NCBI GenBank assembly: GCA_009760855.2
Contig: WPIO01000067.1
Location: forward strand, 805,501-869,500
DNA from: Cristatella mucedo
Lineage: Eukaryota > Bryozoa > Phylactolaemata > Cristatellidae
Reading direction: 5' to 3'
DNA: 64,000 nt
Positions 57,401 to 63,937 of this stretch are shown in pieces; within the stretch, counting starts at the first letter, position 1; each line of letters starts with the position of its first letter. Position numbers and translations under genes: made by a program. The notes beneath the pieces are model-generated. The model worked only from the letters and a program-made list of their open reading frames with translations, had not been told where the DNA came from and did no database searches.

Positions 57401-59442
57401 AACCGAAGATTATGTGGCATTCGCCAAAAAGTAGTTTTGTGTTGATAGTATCAAAAACAAATCTCTTTTTTGGCACCGTTTGGAACCAAAAATGCAGACC
57501 TAATTGATCTGCAAAGTAGTCACTTGAGCAGACGCCGTCAATGATAAGTGAATGCATAAATTCGTTGGAAACAATTTAATTTTAATGTTGGCGTCACTTT
57601 TATAAAAAGGCGATAGTTAGGAGCTGCTAAACTAAAAGAATCGGACTAAGTACGAAGGTTGGCACATACAGTGCCATTCTTTGAAACAAGAAAATACTAA
57701 AATAATCCAGTCTGAGGAAAGATATTTTCCAAGAATCAAAGTTGGGTTCACTAAATCTGAGTTGAAATATGAACCTGGTACGGAGTATTAACTTGCTGTC
57801 ATCGTTTTTAACTTTTTATCGGAGTACCTCACTATAATTGATTTTAAAAGACTTGAATAATCAGCCAACTGCAACATCTCATCCACCAGTTTAAATATTT
57901 TTTTAGCTATAAATGAAAGACATGCTTGTAGGCTTGGCTTCACTTAAGGAAGGCTAGGAAGTTTGACGACTTCAAGTTGGGAATTCTAAGACATTATGAA
58001 TAATTAGATCGGGTAGTACTTGCAGTTTCTGAGTGCTGAACACGTATTGGAGAGGTGAACTATAGGCCATATCAAACGGTATATAGAACGCCCACTGACC
58101 AACTAGTAAAACTGCTTTACAGCAGTGCTTGAGAGAGCCAAATAGCCAGTTCAATGCACTGCTTGAATTACTGGGCACTAGCCCGCCATGTGATCCTCTT
58201 GCTAAGGCAATCCTTCCTGCTGGAGATTCTCTACTCACGTTCATTGGCACAGGCGTCGACAATTACGAAGGCAATTTAGCCAAAATAGTGAAATGATAGT
58301 AGACACGCACGATCGCACTTATGATTAGGGTCGGAAAAGTAGCAGTGACATCCTGGCTGGAAAACACCGATCAGCAAGACGGCTGGGACAAGTTGCAAGC
58401 ATGTAGGTGTACTAAGGCCGTATTCGTACGATGCGCTACAGTCAAAACAAATTAAATATGTTTTAAGCACGTTTCAGCTGATAAATTTACCAAATTCTAG
58501 GAGCACAATAACTTTGATTTTCACGAAAAAAGACACGCGGCCGATCGTTCAGCTTGGGGCGAATAATCCTCACCCTCCACCTCTGATGTGCTTTTATGCA
58601 AGGTCGACCAACGACAGATAACTGTCATATGTTACAGGCCCGATGCTCTTACATGCGTCTATTGTGGCGAATCCTCAGGCAGCTAGCTCTTAGCAACGAT
58701 TAAAACGTAAAGCTTACTTCGTTGTTGAGTAAACTGCAGCTGGCACAGCTGATGTGCCAGCAAAGCAGACTTCTCTTCGCAGCTTGACCAGTCTATATCT
58801 CGTTACATATGTCTCTTTTTAGGTGTTTCCCATCTGCCCATACGCTCGCCCTCTCTCCCAATAAAAATTGCTCAGCTTCTCGACCGTCTCACTCCATTAG
58901 TGTTATCCTAGACTTCAGTGCCTTTCTCGCGATTCGTTTTGGTCTCTATACAAAAATATAGCTGATTCAACAGCCTCTTCGAATAGTGACAGATGAGCAT
59001 TTACGGCTATCGCCACCATTTCCAACTGCAATCAAGGATCGCCAACCACAGGATTGGAACACGAGACCTTGGGTCAAGAGTCCAGATAAGCAGCAGCCTT
59101 AGCTAGAGAGCCATCACGGTTCCATCTCATTTTCAATGTCCCCCTGCTTAAGTGAGTGTCACTTAGTCTATGCCCTCTTTCTCTCTCTCTCCCTCTCTCT
59201 CACTTATCTCGCATCTTTTCGCTGCTTTCAATGAAATACTCACGTGAGCCTATTGTCGCTGACGATAGCTGTGGCTGGCAATCCATATTTGTTAGCGGCT
59301 GCAATTCGATTCCATTTAAATCTCAGAGCCGGGCTGCCGTCGGCCAGGCAAAGCAGGCTCAGAGTAGTACCAACATAAATTACCCCTCCACCGGAGTCGT
59401 TGTTGTTGACCGTCACCTTAGCATAGGTTGGCGACGAGCCAG
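634..59442 (-). CDS. Giant multi-Ig-domain protein gene, partial at both ends (57 exons seen)
   Basis: The minus strand carries 57 exons with good splice sites that join in frame into 28 full Ig domains and half of another. N-half exons supply the B-strand Cys and the C-strand Trp (for example C-x(7-9)-W). C-half exons supply D-[SAI]-G-x-Y-x-C followed by a G-strand. Domains join through phase 1 introns and are split internally by a phase 2 intron, so each domain is a symmetrical in-frame module (303 or 315 bp). Sequences look I-set-like, as in cell adhesion, recognition or large extracellular matrix Ig proteins. I see no kinase, fibronectin III, transmembrane or signal-peptide segment in the window, so localisation is inferred only from the cysteine-containing Ig fold. 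The start codon and first exons should lie at higher coordinates and the C-terminus left of position 634. The exact family is not recognised. Confidence 0.85.
1067..6628 (-). CDS. Array unit R1: three Ig domains (alpha, beta, gamma), six exons
   Basis: In transcript order the exons are alpha-N 6628-6430, alpha-C 4165-4062, beta-N 3475-3265, beta-C 2767-2664, gamma-N 2337-2139 and gamma-C 1170-1067 (199, 104, 211, 104, 199 and 104 bp). Alpha shows LILVCQANCGPACTYTW and GDIGTYLCTAQN. Beta shows LSITGRAIG, where Gly replaces the usual B-strand Cys, then a C-strand Trp and ANSGVYTCQAV. Gamma shows VDLICDADGVPNPNIKW and QDSGTYTCTATN. The alpha-C donor is GC (AAAG then GCAAGT); all other donors are GT. 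The 2.26-kb alpha-N/alpha-C intron contains a LINE remnant. All six exons are open and in frame. Confidence 0.9.
4600..5700 (+). mobile_element. Degenerate LINE reverse transcriptase fragment in array unit R1
   Basis: Plus-strand frames with stops and shifts read DLSVFIEARDRDVLLQRL at about 4640-4700, which matches the RT block D-L-S-A-A-F-D-x-x-D-H-x-x-L-L of CR1/Jockey-type LINEs. Then come K-S-F-L-T-D-R near 4742, F-G-P-L near 4834, and further down Y-E-A-I-H-G-L-A-P-S near 5490 with G-D-R-M-L-C and L-L-D-F-P-L after it, as in LINE ORF2 C-termini. It is antisense to the Ig gene, inside the alpha-N/alpha-C intron, and not functional. Confidence 0.75.
6863..12422 (-). CDS. Array unit R2: three Ig domains, six exons
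   Basis: Exons are alpha-N 12422-12224, alpha-C 9958-9855, beta-N 9268-9058, beta-C 8560-8457, gamma-N 8130-7932 and gamma-C 6966-6863. All are open. The predicted protein appears the same as R1. At non-coding marker sites R2 resembles R1 in the gamma intron (GTAGCCAG near 7084) but resembles R3 in the LINE region (CAATGATT near 10,485 and GATTAG near 10,500), so its ancestry is mixed. Confidence 0.9.
10392..11494 (+). mobile_element. LINE fragment, copy in array unit R2
   Basis: This is the same remnant as at 4600-5700, at the equivalent intron position, carried along by the tandem duplication rather than inserted anew. Confidence 0.75.
12657..18223 (-). CDS. Array unit R3: three Ig domains, six exons
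   Basis: Exons are alpha-N 18223-18025, alpha-C 15755-15652, beta-N 15065-14855, beta-C 14355-14252, gamma-N 13924-13726 and gamma-C 12760-12657. All are open with conserved splice sites, including the GC donor after alpha-C. Gamma-intron markers (GTAGACAG near 12,885, AAATAAATG near 12,910 and AACGGCAC near 13,100) match R4 and R7. Small intron indels (an extra C near 14,149 and an extra TA near 14,500) are private to this copy. Confidence 0.9.
16190..17294 (+). mobile_element. LINE fragment, copy in array unit R3
   Basis: Equivalent remnant; it differs by an additional GCA triplet near 17,140 (CAGCAGCC where others have CAGCC). Confidence 0.75.
18458..24031 (-). CDS. Array unit R4: three Ig domains, six exons
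   Basis: Exons are alpha-N 24031-23833, alpha-C 21555-21452, beta-N 20865-20655, beta-C 20157-20054, gamma-N 19727-19529 and gamma-C 18561-18458. Coding exons are open. An extra T near 24,066 breaks the reading frame only upstream of the alpha-N acceptor, in the intron, so that exon is intact. Between about 21,800 and 24,320 this copy and the start of R5 carry an unusual number of one-base indels in homopolymers, plus GGGATGGGATGG near 22,866 where other copies have one GGGGATGG. The lower half resembles R3/R7 and the LINE half resembles R1/R5. Confidence 0.88.
21992..23097 (+). mobile_element. LINE fragment, copy in array unit R4
   Basis: Equivalent remnant. A small insertion near 22,866 here shifts the frame so that Y-E-A-I-H-G-L-A-P-S and the following residues read continuously to L-L-D-F-P-L, which makes the LINE C-terminal similarity easiest to see in this copy. 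Confidence 0.75.
24268..29831 (-). CDS. Array unit R5: three Ig domains, six exons, with a frameshift in gamma-C
   Basis: Exons are alpha-N 29831-29633, alpha-C 27367-27264, beta-N 26677-26467, beta-C 25968-25865, gamma-N 25538-25340 and gamma-C 24372-24268. Gamma-C is 105 bp instead of 104 because of an additional C in a C run at 24,313-24,315. This shifts the frame just after the T-A-T-N residues that follow the F-strand Cys and would disrupt everything downstream if real and if the exon is used. Gamma-N has Thr for Ala before N-G-K-K, shared only with R6. Other exons are intact. Confidence 0.85.
27802..28903 (+). mobile_element. LINE fragment, copy in array unit R5
   Basis: Equivalent remnant with private one-base indels near 28,108 and 28,140. 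Confidence 0.75.
30066..35630 (-). CDS. Array unit R6: three Ig domains, six exons
   Basis: Exons are alpha-N 35630-35432, alpha-C 33162-33059, beta-N 32472-32262, beta-C 31763-31660, gamma-N 31333-31135 and gamma-C 30169-30066. All are open. Alpha-N has Trp-Tyr-Ser where R1-R5 have Trp-Tyr-Arg, shared with R7. Gamma-N has the Ala to Thr change shared with R5. The unit thus looks R5-like on its gamma side and R7-like at its alpha-N exon. One-base homopolymer indels lie in its introns (for example GGGTTT near 33,487 and TTTGGGCTG near 34,327). Confidence 0.9.
33598..34702 (+). mobile_element. LINE fragment, copy in array unit R6
   Basis: Equivalent remnant with an extra AA run near 34,165 and an extra G near 34,330. 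Confidence 0.75.
35865..41290 (-). CDS. Array unit R7: three Ig domains, six exons; shortest unit
   Basis: Exons are alpha-N 41290-41092, alpha-C 38960-38857, beta-N 38270-38060, beta-C 37562-37459, gamma-N 37132-36934 and gamma-C 35968-35865. All are open. Alpha-N carries Trp-Tyr-Ser and a private Ala to Glu change (S-Y-E-P). An intron deletion of about 135 bp at 38,988-38,991, roughly 30 nt upstream of the alpha-C acceptor, shortens the unit to 5,660 bp. This is the copy next to the older triplet U8. Confidence 0.9.
39261..40362 (+). mobile_element. LINE fragment, copy in array unit R7
   Basis: Equivalent remnant. Its upstream flank differs slightly (GCCAAAAAAC near 39,239 where other copies have GCGAATAAAC). 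Confidence 0.75.
41522..42787 (-). CDS. U8 gamma Ig domain (exons 42787-42589 and 41625-41522)
   Basis: The N-half has VELNCQANGNPAPSINW and ends L-P-T-T-A-L-I-S-S-N-K-L-T. The C-half has KDAGIYSCTATN and a G-strand rich in Thr/Val. Acceptors are CTGTAG and TTTTAG-type; donors are GTAAGT and GTATCA. Exon lengths (199 and 104) equal those of the array gamma domain, and clear amino-acid similarity with intron dissimilarity marks this as an older copy. Both canonical Ig cysteines and the Trp are present. Confidence 0.88.
43119..45213 (-). CDS. U8 beta Ig domain (exons 45213-45003 and 43222-43119)
   Basis: The N-half (211 bp) begins after a pyrimidine-rich acceptor (TTCTTCTGCAG) and includes ASITCRVVG, so it keeps the B-strand Cys that the array and U9 beta domains have lost, followed by Q-L-Q-W-R-K-D-G. 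The C-half has GDAGVYICQAV and E-G-F-G. The 1.8-kb intron between the halves holds two LINE pieces and no other exon. Confidence 0.88.
43500..43640 (+). mobile_element. LINE 3' tail fragment
   Basis: The sequence around 43,550-43,630 (TAGAAAGAGATTTATTTCTCTGAG, in part, then TTTATC and TTATTG repeats) matches the 3' ends of the LINE pieces ending near 48,560 and 60,510. It includes the stem AGAGA/TCTCT at 43,571-43,586. No coding part is attached that I can recognise. Confidence 0.6.
44050..44835 (+). mobile_element. LINE ORF2 fragment, pre-RT linker and start of RT
   Basis: Plus-strand reading gives S-L-W-F-T-D-D-I near 44,200, like the P-W-[FY]-[NT]-D-E-[IL] block before the RT in CR1-type elements. 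It then reads I-N-R-L-L near 44,412 and S-F-I-I-N-M-S-L then F-V-V-R-P-L-L-K at about 44,718-44,800, like the H-I-I-N-x-S-L and V-x-P-L-L-K-K blocks. Frames are interrupted. It lies in the U8 beta intron. Confidence 0.65.
45455..45755. repeat. Compound microsatellite (CA)n-(TA)n-(TG)n-(TA)n-(TG)n
   Basis: CA repeats cover 45,455-45,532, TA 45,532-45,577 with interruptions, TG 45,578-45,608, TA 45,617-45,645, TG 45,646-45,710, then short ATT/AGT triplets to 45,755. The CA block and the two TG blocks are mutually complementary. Long open frames of His-Thr or Cys-Val repeats across this tract are artefacts of the repeat. Confidence 0.95.
46277..49486 (-). CDS. U8 alpha Ig domain (exons 49486-49288 and 46380-46277)
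   Basis: The N-half has LILVCQANGSPAASYNW, lacking the two extra cysteines found in the array alpha domains. The C-half has DDAGIYFCTAQN and ends with a GC donor (AAAG then GCAAGTG). Exons are 199 and 104 bp with phase 1 ends. The 2.9-kb intron between them contains the longest LINE remnant of the window. Confidence 0.88.
46660..48560 (+). mobile_element. LINE (CR1/L2/Rex-like) ORF2 remnant with 3' tail
   Basis: Successive plus-strand frames read T-L-D-Q-E-N-L near 46,950, then L-A-S-R-F-Q-S-G-F-R-A-N-H-S-T at 47,066-47,110, SLLVLIDVSSGFDAID near 47,170-47,220, and G-S-M-L-D-P-V-L-F near 47,372. Y-A-N-G stands at 47,459-47,470 in place of the catalytic Y-A-D-D. SRLDFCNSLFTGLP follows near 47,850, then S-L-A-P-A-Y-L-S-D-L near 48,055. 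The element ends with a stem-loop at 48,488-48,503 and a TTA/ATT tail to about 48,560. It is broken by frameshifts and stops and lacks its 5' part. Confidence 0.9.
48561..49287. other. Intron sequence with CT-rich tract; no gene seen
   Basis: This part of the U8 alpha intron holds a pyrimidine-rich low-complexity tract at about 48,945-49,110 (repeated CTCT and CTGTCT words) and no Ig exon or RT motif. On the transcribed strand the tract is GA-rich and lies within about 350 bp downstream of the 49,288 donor. Confidence 0.5.
49766..50741 (-). CDS. U9 gamma Ig domain (exons 50741-50543 and 49869-49766)
   Basis: The N-half has INLLCEADGRPSPVISW and L-I-G-A-Q-L-V-P-L, close to the array gamma N-half. 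It ends CTAAT before a GTAAGA donor. The C-half has QDAGAYACTATN and Y-G-S-S-T-G-N-V, then a GTGAGG donor. Both cysteines and the Trp are present. The intron of 673 bp has a CT-rich tract near its start and nothing else recognised. Confidence 0.87.
51047..52041 (-). CDS. U9 beta Ig domain (exons 52041-51834 and 51150-51047)
   Basis: The N-half is 208 bp, one codon shorter than other beta N-halves, and has AVLTGRIVG with Gly at the B-strand Cys position, followed by Q-L-E-W-R-K-N-G. The C-half has ADSGVYTCQAV and D-G-F-G. The F-strand Cys thus has no obvious intradomain partner. The intron contains an 85-bp AT microsatellite. Confidence 0.87.
51361..51445. repeat. (AT)n microsatellite, about 42 repeats
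   Basis: Uninterrupted AT dinucleotides fill this tract inside the U9 beta intron. Length polymorphism is likely. Confidence 0.98.
52672..56419 (-). CDS. U9 alpha Ig domain (exons 56419-56233 and 52775-52672)
   Basis: The N-half is short (187 bp) with FTAICDANGSPAPRIIW. Its acceptor (TTGAAG) is weaker than its neighbours and was chosen because it gives the phase 1 start. The C-half has DDAGSYLCTAQN and ends with a GC donor (GCAG then GCAAGAG). The 3.46-kb intron holds LINE remnants in both orientations and a GC-richer segment of unknown origin. Confidence 0.83.
53110..53855 (+). mobile_element. 5'-truncated LINE fragment (ORF2 C-terminus and tail)
   Basis: Frames read S-A-A-R-L-V near 53,250, then T-P-L-L-T-N-L-H-W-L-S-V near 53,298-53,335 and H-C-L-A-P-A near 53,380, the usual order of LINE C-terminal blocks. 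A-W-N-K-L-P-like sequence follows near 53,530 and F-N-K-K-L-K-T-H-L-F near 53,580. The stem-loop remnant is at 53,807-53,821 and the element ends in ATTATT near 53,850. It lies in the U9 alpha intron, antisense to the gene. Confidence 0.85.
54050..55120. other. GC-richer intron segment of unknown nature
   Basis: This segment is visibly richer in G and C than its surroundings and contains words not seen elsewhere in the window. Two imperfect direct repeats, GGCCGGGGCTTGAC at 54,169 and GGCCGGGCTTGACA at 54,804, each lie near GGCCAT/GCAAGGC words, and an imperfect hairpin AGCTCTCGGT/ACCGAGCT lies near 54,247-54,270. No coding motif was recognised. It may be an unclassified inserted element. Confidence 0.35.
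55640..55945 (-). mobile_element. LINE 3' end fragment, minus orientation
   Basis: On the minus strand the sequence reads S-L-T-T-F-K-K-K-L-E-R-H-F-F-K (about 55,920-55,875), the typical LINE ORF2 C-terminus. It runs on to the family stem-loop at 55,659-55,676 (six-base stem AGAGAG/CTCTCT) and the GGGCGCTTTA word seen near other copies. It is therefore the same family inserted in the sense direction of the Ig gene. Confidence 0.75.
56692..59442 (-). CDS. U10 gamma-like Ig domain, first recognised domain in the window (exons 59442-59244 and 56795-56692)
   Basis: The N-half (199 bp) has LSLLCLADGSPALRFKW and ends L-P-A-T-A-I-V-S-D-N-R-L-T. The C-half has QDSGLYVCLAQN and S-S-S-G-A-V, ending GGAG then GTAATG. 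It is assigned to gamma by position (directly before U9 alpha) and by the GT donor. By analogy with U8 and U9 a beta C-half exon would be expected about 300 bp upstream of 59,442. I do not see one, so either the gene begins differently here or the order is broken. Confidence 0.83.
56850..59200. other. U10 intron, no recognised element; CT-rich tract near 59,165-59,210
   Basis: Most of the 2.4-kb intron between 59,243 and 56,796 shows no Ig exon, RT motif or repeat. A cysteine-containing open stretch on the minus strand at 58,276-58,440 follows an acceptor-like TTTTGACTGTAG. Its frame stops at 58,276-58,278, and an exon here would split the Ig domain, so I do not call it. A CT-rich tract (CTCTCTCTCT words) lies just beyond the 59,244 donor. 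Confidence 0.5.
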
Positions 59443-60263
59443 CTGCAACGAGCACAGCCAAGGTGCTGTACAGTAGGGTTTCTAGTAGGACGTCACATGC
59501 CGATATTACAGGGTAAATCCTTGGTTTTTGGCTTCTCTAGCCAATATATATATATATATAATTGATTTGTATAGCGTTACAAGACAACTTAATCTCTATT
59601 CAGGTCCTTCATGCGTGCCTCCGGGCTGGAGCCCACGATCTCAGCTAGACCTTGGTAGGGGCGAGCACTTTAACTGGATTATGATGAAAGAAAAGCACGT
59701 TTACTTAGCTTTAAATTGGATAGAATAACTTAATATCATTAGTTAAGGATAGGCACTTATTTCAGTGGCAAAGCACAACTGTATGCACAATAAAGTTATC
59801 AGTTGCCAAGATTCCTTAGTGGCTATCACGAAACCTTCTCAGTTGCCATGCCAGACTTTTTAGGTCAAGGGCCTACCTAGGAGTAACCTAGGTAGGCTCG
59901 AACTAGGTATCTCAATTCTGGATCAATATGTCATTTTAGATTCAGCATGCGATCGGCATTCAGTGCTGCGTCAGCCGGAATTCTCTGAGCAACGAGCCAG
60001 AATAGCATCGACATCGGGAGACCAGGGCTAACTGTACCAGTACTAAAAAAGATGGATTGGATATGTTCTTTGCAAAATTGACAGCTATTGTCAGTTGTCA
60101 CAAGAACCAACAATTTTCTGCTTTGATCTAGAAGTTTTTGCGTGTTGCCGTATTTCAAGGGGAATTTTGAAGAGCCTCTGCTTTCCAAGGGCGGTTGGCT
60201 GTCGTAGTACACAGGAAAGTTCCTTAGGTTCTGGATAAACCGCAGAGAGACGTCTGAAATGTG
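59443..60263. other. Upstream region or intron without a recognised exon
   Basis: The expected next upstream Ig half-exon is not visible here. A TA microsatellite lies at about 59,543-59,561. A 112-codon open stretch on the minus strand (59,931-60,269) matches nothing I recognise. Its final part after an acceptor-like TTTTTTAG at about 60,045 vaguely resembles an Ig N-half (F-W then I-P-A-D-A-A-L) but lacks the B-strand Cys. Confidence 0.4.
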
Positions 60264-60326
60264 GGGCATAGCGACCCATACAATGAATTATCTAGCTTTT
60301 TTTGTAAAACGCTACACAGCTCTCAA
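60264..60326 (+). repeat. Left copy of a 63-bp inverted repeat
   Basis: This sequence (starting GGGCATAGCGACCCATACAA) is found again in reverse complement at 63,938-64,000, with about 59 of 63 positions equal by eye. Similarity stops at the inner side (after GCTCTCAA). The outer side cannot be followed because the right copy reaches the window edge. Confidence 0.85.
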
Positions 60327-60515
60327 AACTCTCAACCACATTTGCATGCCGACCCTGTGCATGTCATCCCTAACCATGTTATTCATTTTGTTTTTTTTCA
60401 AGCATGATTTTACTTACAATTCAATTGCATTTCTTTTTGCAGCAAATGTAAAGCCCCTAGAAAGAGATTAAGTTCTCTGAGGGCGCTTTATCAAGTAAAT
60501 TATTATTATTATTAA
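60327..60515 (+). mobile_element. LINE 3' tail fragment
   Basis: The sequence from about 60,340 (CATGTCATCCCTAACCATG, TTATTCAT, AGCATGAT, GCAAATGTAAAG) parallels the end of the LINE at 48,390-48,560. It includes the stem-loop AGAGA/TCTCT at 60,463-60,478 and a TTA tail near 60,500. No coding part is attached. Confidence 0.75.
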
Positions 60516-60519
60516 AATA

Positions 60520-62690
60520 TGGTATTCACTAGACATTAAATAATGCTCAGTGTACTTCAATAAATTTATCTGCGGGTAAAGAACATATTAACTAATTTGA
60601 GAAAGTATATCTGATTTTTTTTTATCCTGCAACTAACTGCTAGATCCTTCCATTTTTTGTGCTACATCCTACACTCATGAATTAGCTTCTCTTCAAGCTT
60701 CCTATTGGGATGCCCTGCGATCTGGATCTAGTCAATTATCAATTATTTCATCCGTTAAACAGCTTCCAATACCAGTTAGGTCGTGAACTCCTTTACTACT
60801 GCTTCTCCACAGAATCTAGCTTGCTTCAACTGCTTCCGGCATAAATTAATTTGAAAAAATAAGAAAATAAGCTAACAACTTACCTCTCCCACGAAGCTTT
60901 AGCTCATTGTGAGTGCAAAGTCATTTTATCAAGCTTTACGATGCGCAATCGCACAATTTGCCACTCAGAGCTTCGGCTAAGTACTGTTGTATAGTTCTGT
61001 AGTAGACTTACATTTCGCCAACGTTCTGTGTTTGACTGTTCACAAATAAGTTAGTACCAATAACTTTGAAAACAACAACCGTGAGCCTCTTGTCAGCTTT
61101 CTACGTTTGTCTTAGCATGAAATATTTGCGTTTTTACCTGCTCGGCTAGGTGCAATACCTTTTTTCATGAAATATTAGTTATGCTTACCTTCCAACGAGT
61201 TTAAATGGCCAGAATGCTGAGTTAGTTCCTCTAGGGGCTATTGCGCATAGTGGCCTTGTTCAAAGTAGCTTTTTCTCGTTCGCACTGCTTTTGAGAGAAA
61301 ATGTTCTTCTTCGAAAGAGCATCATCAGTAAAGCTATTTGTTTATCAACTAATTTTCATTTCCGTGACTTCGACCAAACCTACGGAGAGCTACTCAGCCT
61401 TTTCTTTCGCGGCTATTCTCACGAGATTATGGGTCCACTGGAATCTATAGAACCACACCTTCTTTGAGAAAAAGCTTCATGCTGCTTTCCAGCAAAAGAT
61501 AGCAAACCAAACTGCACTATGCTCGTAACTTTGCCTTTAAAGACCGGTTGTGTACCATTTCCAATACCACGTGTCGTTGACACCTAGAAGTCAGATATTC
61601 ACTCTGTCACGTGGCATTTTCCTCATCAAACAGGGTATCGCTTACAATTGTAAGTTATTTTATCTTATGTCTCGTAACTCAATCTCTCGCCCTTACTTAC
61701 TTATCTGAACTGCTTTCCAATCCAGACATAAATCCCACCTCCTGCTCTTCTAATTCAAGTCGTATATATTACCCTTCAACCAATGAAAAGTTAGTTGGAG
61801 TAATTTTCGTTAGTACGTGTGCTCCCAAAGCCTGAGCATCTGTCTAATGACGTCAAAACAGTTCTCGACTTGCAGGGTCTTTGCAAATAATCTTTTGTCT
61901 GTTTGAGCACGTCACAATATTTTTTATATCAATTACTGGCATTTCCATTTCCACTAGTAAATTTCTTACAAAGAGATATGTATATCAAGGAGTGTCTTAA
62001 AAGTTTCTTAACATTTTTTTATTAACATCAGGTGATCCTATGCCGTTTTGGATAAATAGTCACTGTTCACGCATTTTATCCTTTTTAGCTGGTGTCCTTG
62101 ATTTTTTACCCCAATGAATCGATTACAATTTCAGGTTCTTCATGCGGATCAACTACGATGGCATCTATGTCCTATTCACGTATCAAGGATTGTTATTATT
62201 TTGGATTAACTCCATCGCTGTGACAGCGACAGCGTTTGAAAAAGACAGAGCGAGGTTTTGAAGTGAAAAAGCATCATGCAATTATTATATAGACATTCTG
62301 GACTGTAGCCAATAATAAATTGTTGCACTTTGCATGATTAGTCTGTGCTGTCAATTTCATTGGATTTAAATAAAGAAAAGATATGCATCAAACCCACCAC
62401 AAAGCACAAGCACCCCCTTGGGCCGTTCAGTCTTCAGCACGAGACAAGGGAATCTTACTTACTCGCCTCCTGGTGGCCCATGCGTTTTTTCATACATATT
62501 GGCCACAATTACTCGTTAGCGAACCTTCATCTATCGTCCGTAACTCGTCAAAGCAACAGATACTATGTGTGTCATGTATGAGCTATTTAAAGTCCAATCG
62601 AACACAAATGGCTTTCAGTAAGCATTCGTTGGCAAAAATATCCATCTACTCACGAAGCAAAAAGGAAACGAAAAGCGTGTTTGAGTTAGG
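60520..62690. other. Intergenic or intronic sequence, nothing recognised
   Basis: Open stretches here are short and carry no motif I know. Donor-like words on the minus strand (GAGAG then GTAAGTT near 60,885; GAAG then GTAAGC near 61,189) exist, but the sequence before each has stops in the frames I followed. If the first exons of the Ig gene or its 5' UTR lie here I cannot demonstrate them. Confidence 0.4.
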
Positions 62691-63720
62691 AGAGCAGTTG
62701 AAGGAGTTAGTATGTTAGTAGGATGGAAGTAGCAGCTCAGGATGGCTACAAAATATATGCCACGGTCGGCAGCTAGAGAGCAGATGTTCTTGCCTAAGAA
62801 TTGTGGGAGTGAGTTACACTTTATAGGACAAGTAATGCATAAGCTTCTGGCATCAACGGTCTTTAAGCTGAGGAATGGAGCAGCTAATCTGTTGTCCATA
62901 GAGGACCTGAGGGTACGATGAGGCTCAAACTGGTGCAGTACTCCAGCTAAGTATAAGAACCAAAGATGCTGTGGGCCTTGCCGATGAGAATAAGAACTTT
63001 ACTTTGTATCCATAGATCAACACGAAGCCATCGAAAATATTTCAGCAAATTTGATACATGGTTAAACCTCCGGGATTACTTTACTAATTTAGCAGCCATA
63101 TTTGTTGCCAGCTAAAGTGGTTAAATGGCTATTTTTGGTTGTCACGGCAAAATGGAATCGTAATAATATAATCTTGACCAAACCAACGAGGTAGCTAAGT
63201 TTTTGCAAGCCTCTGCAGAAGAAAGTTCCTAATATTGGATGCGGGTTGGTGGTGATGGCTAGATGTGGAGATTGTCTTCCTAACTAAGCTTTTAAAAATT
63301 GGGCAGCTGGTCAACATGGCACCTAAATTCCCGGTACACGGCGACACTCGCTCAACTGCATCACCTAATATCAGAGCAAAGTATTCTAGACCAGCCATGC
63401 GCGTAGGGTGTCCTACGAGTGGCTGTTCTAATTTAGCTTCGCTAATTTTGAGAAAATTAGCCAACATTAAGGATAAAGCATTTGCATGGCTATCGTTGAG
63501 TTCATCACTCACTGCAGAAGGTTCTAACGGTTTAAATTTAAATAAAGTAGATTGGCGTCGGCATACAAGTGATAGTGGACTCCATGAACCTGAATCCCTT
63601 TTATAAGAGTTTGAGTATTAATAAGGAACAACCGAGGACCGACGACTGACCGTTGTTAAGCTCTGCAAGTTAACGAACGTCTGGCGAATCGATAGAAGGA
63701 TTCGAGGTCCCTCGGCTTAA
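62690..63720 (-). mobile_element. LINE (CR1/Rex-like) RT fragment, minus orientation
   Basis: Minus-strand reading gives V-H-Y-H-L-Y-A-D-A near 63,580-63,554 (catalytic Y-A-D-D changed to Y-A-D-A at 63,565-63,554). It continues LANFLKISEAKLE and L-V-G-H-P-T-R near 63,460-63,395, then N-L-G-A-M-L-T-S-C near 63,325 and I-R-N-F-L near 63,230. The C-terminal block C-N-S-L-P-Q-F-L is near 62,810. These are ordered RT and ORF2 C-terminal blocks of CR1-type LINEs, with an apparent internal deletion and stops. Confidence 0.8.
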
Positions 63721-63937
63721 CTTTAACCACCGAAAGGCTGCAATCAGCTCTCGATTGATGTAACGAAGTTACCTATTTTAACCACACTTAAAGGAGGCTT
63801 TGCCATTTAATTATTTGCTGCTGCTGTATGAAGGATGTGTTCTACTCTTACAAGAGGTGGTACGGCACATCCAAAAGTTAATTGCCGATCGTTACTTTCT
63901 AGATTACCTACACATCTTGGTACGCAATTTAGCTACC
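63721..63937. other. Short stretch with no recognised element
   Basis: Between the LINE piece and the right inverted-repeat copy I see no coding or repeat signal. Confidence 0.4.

Noticed and set aside
58276-58470. Cysteine-containing minus-strand frame with an acceptor-like start
   Set aside because: It stops in frame before a clear donor and would interrupt the U10 Ig domain if included.
59931-60269. 112-codon minus-strand open frame with faint Ig N-half resemblance at its end
   Set aside because: No B-strand Cys, no donor in the right phase after it, and no C-half partner nearby.
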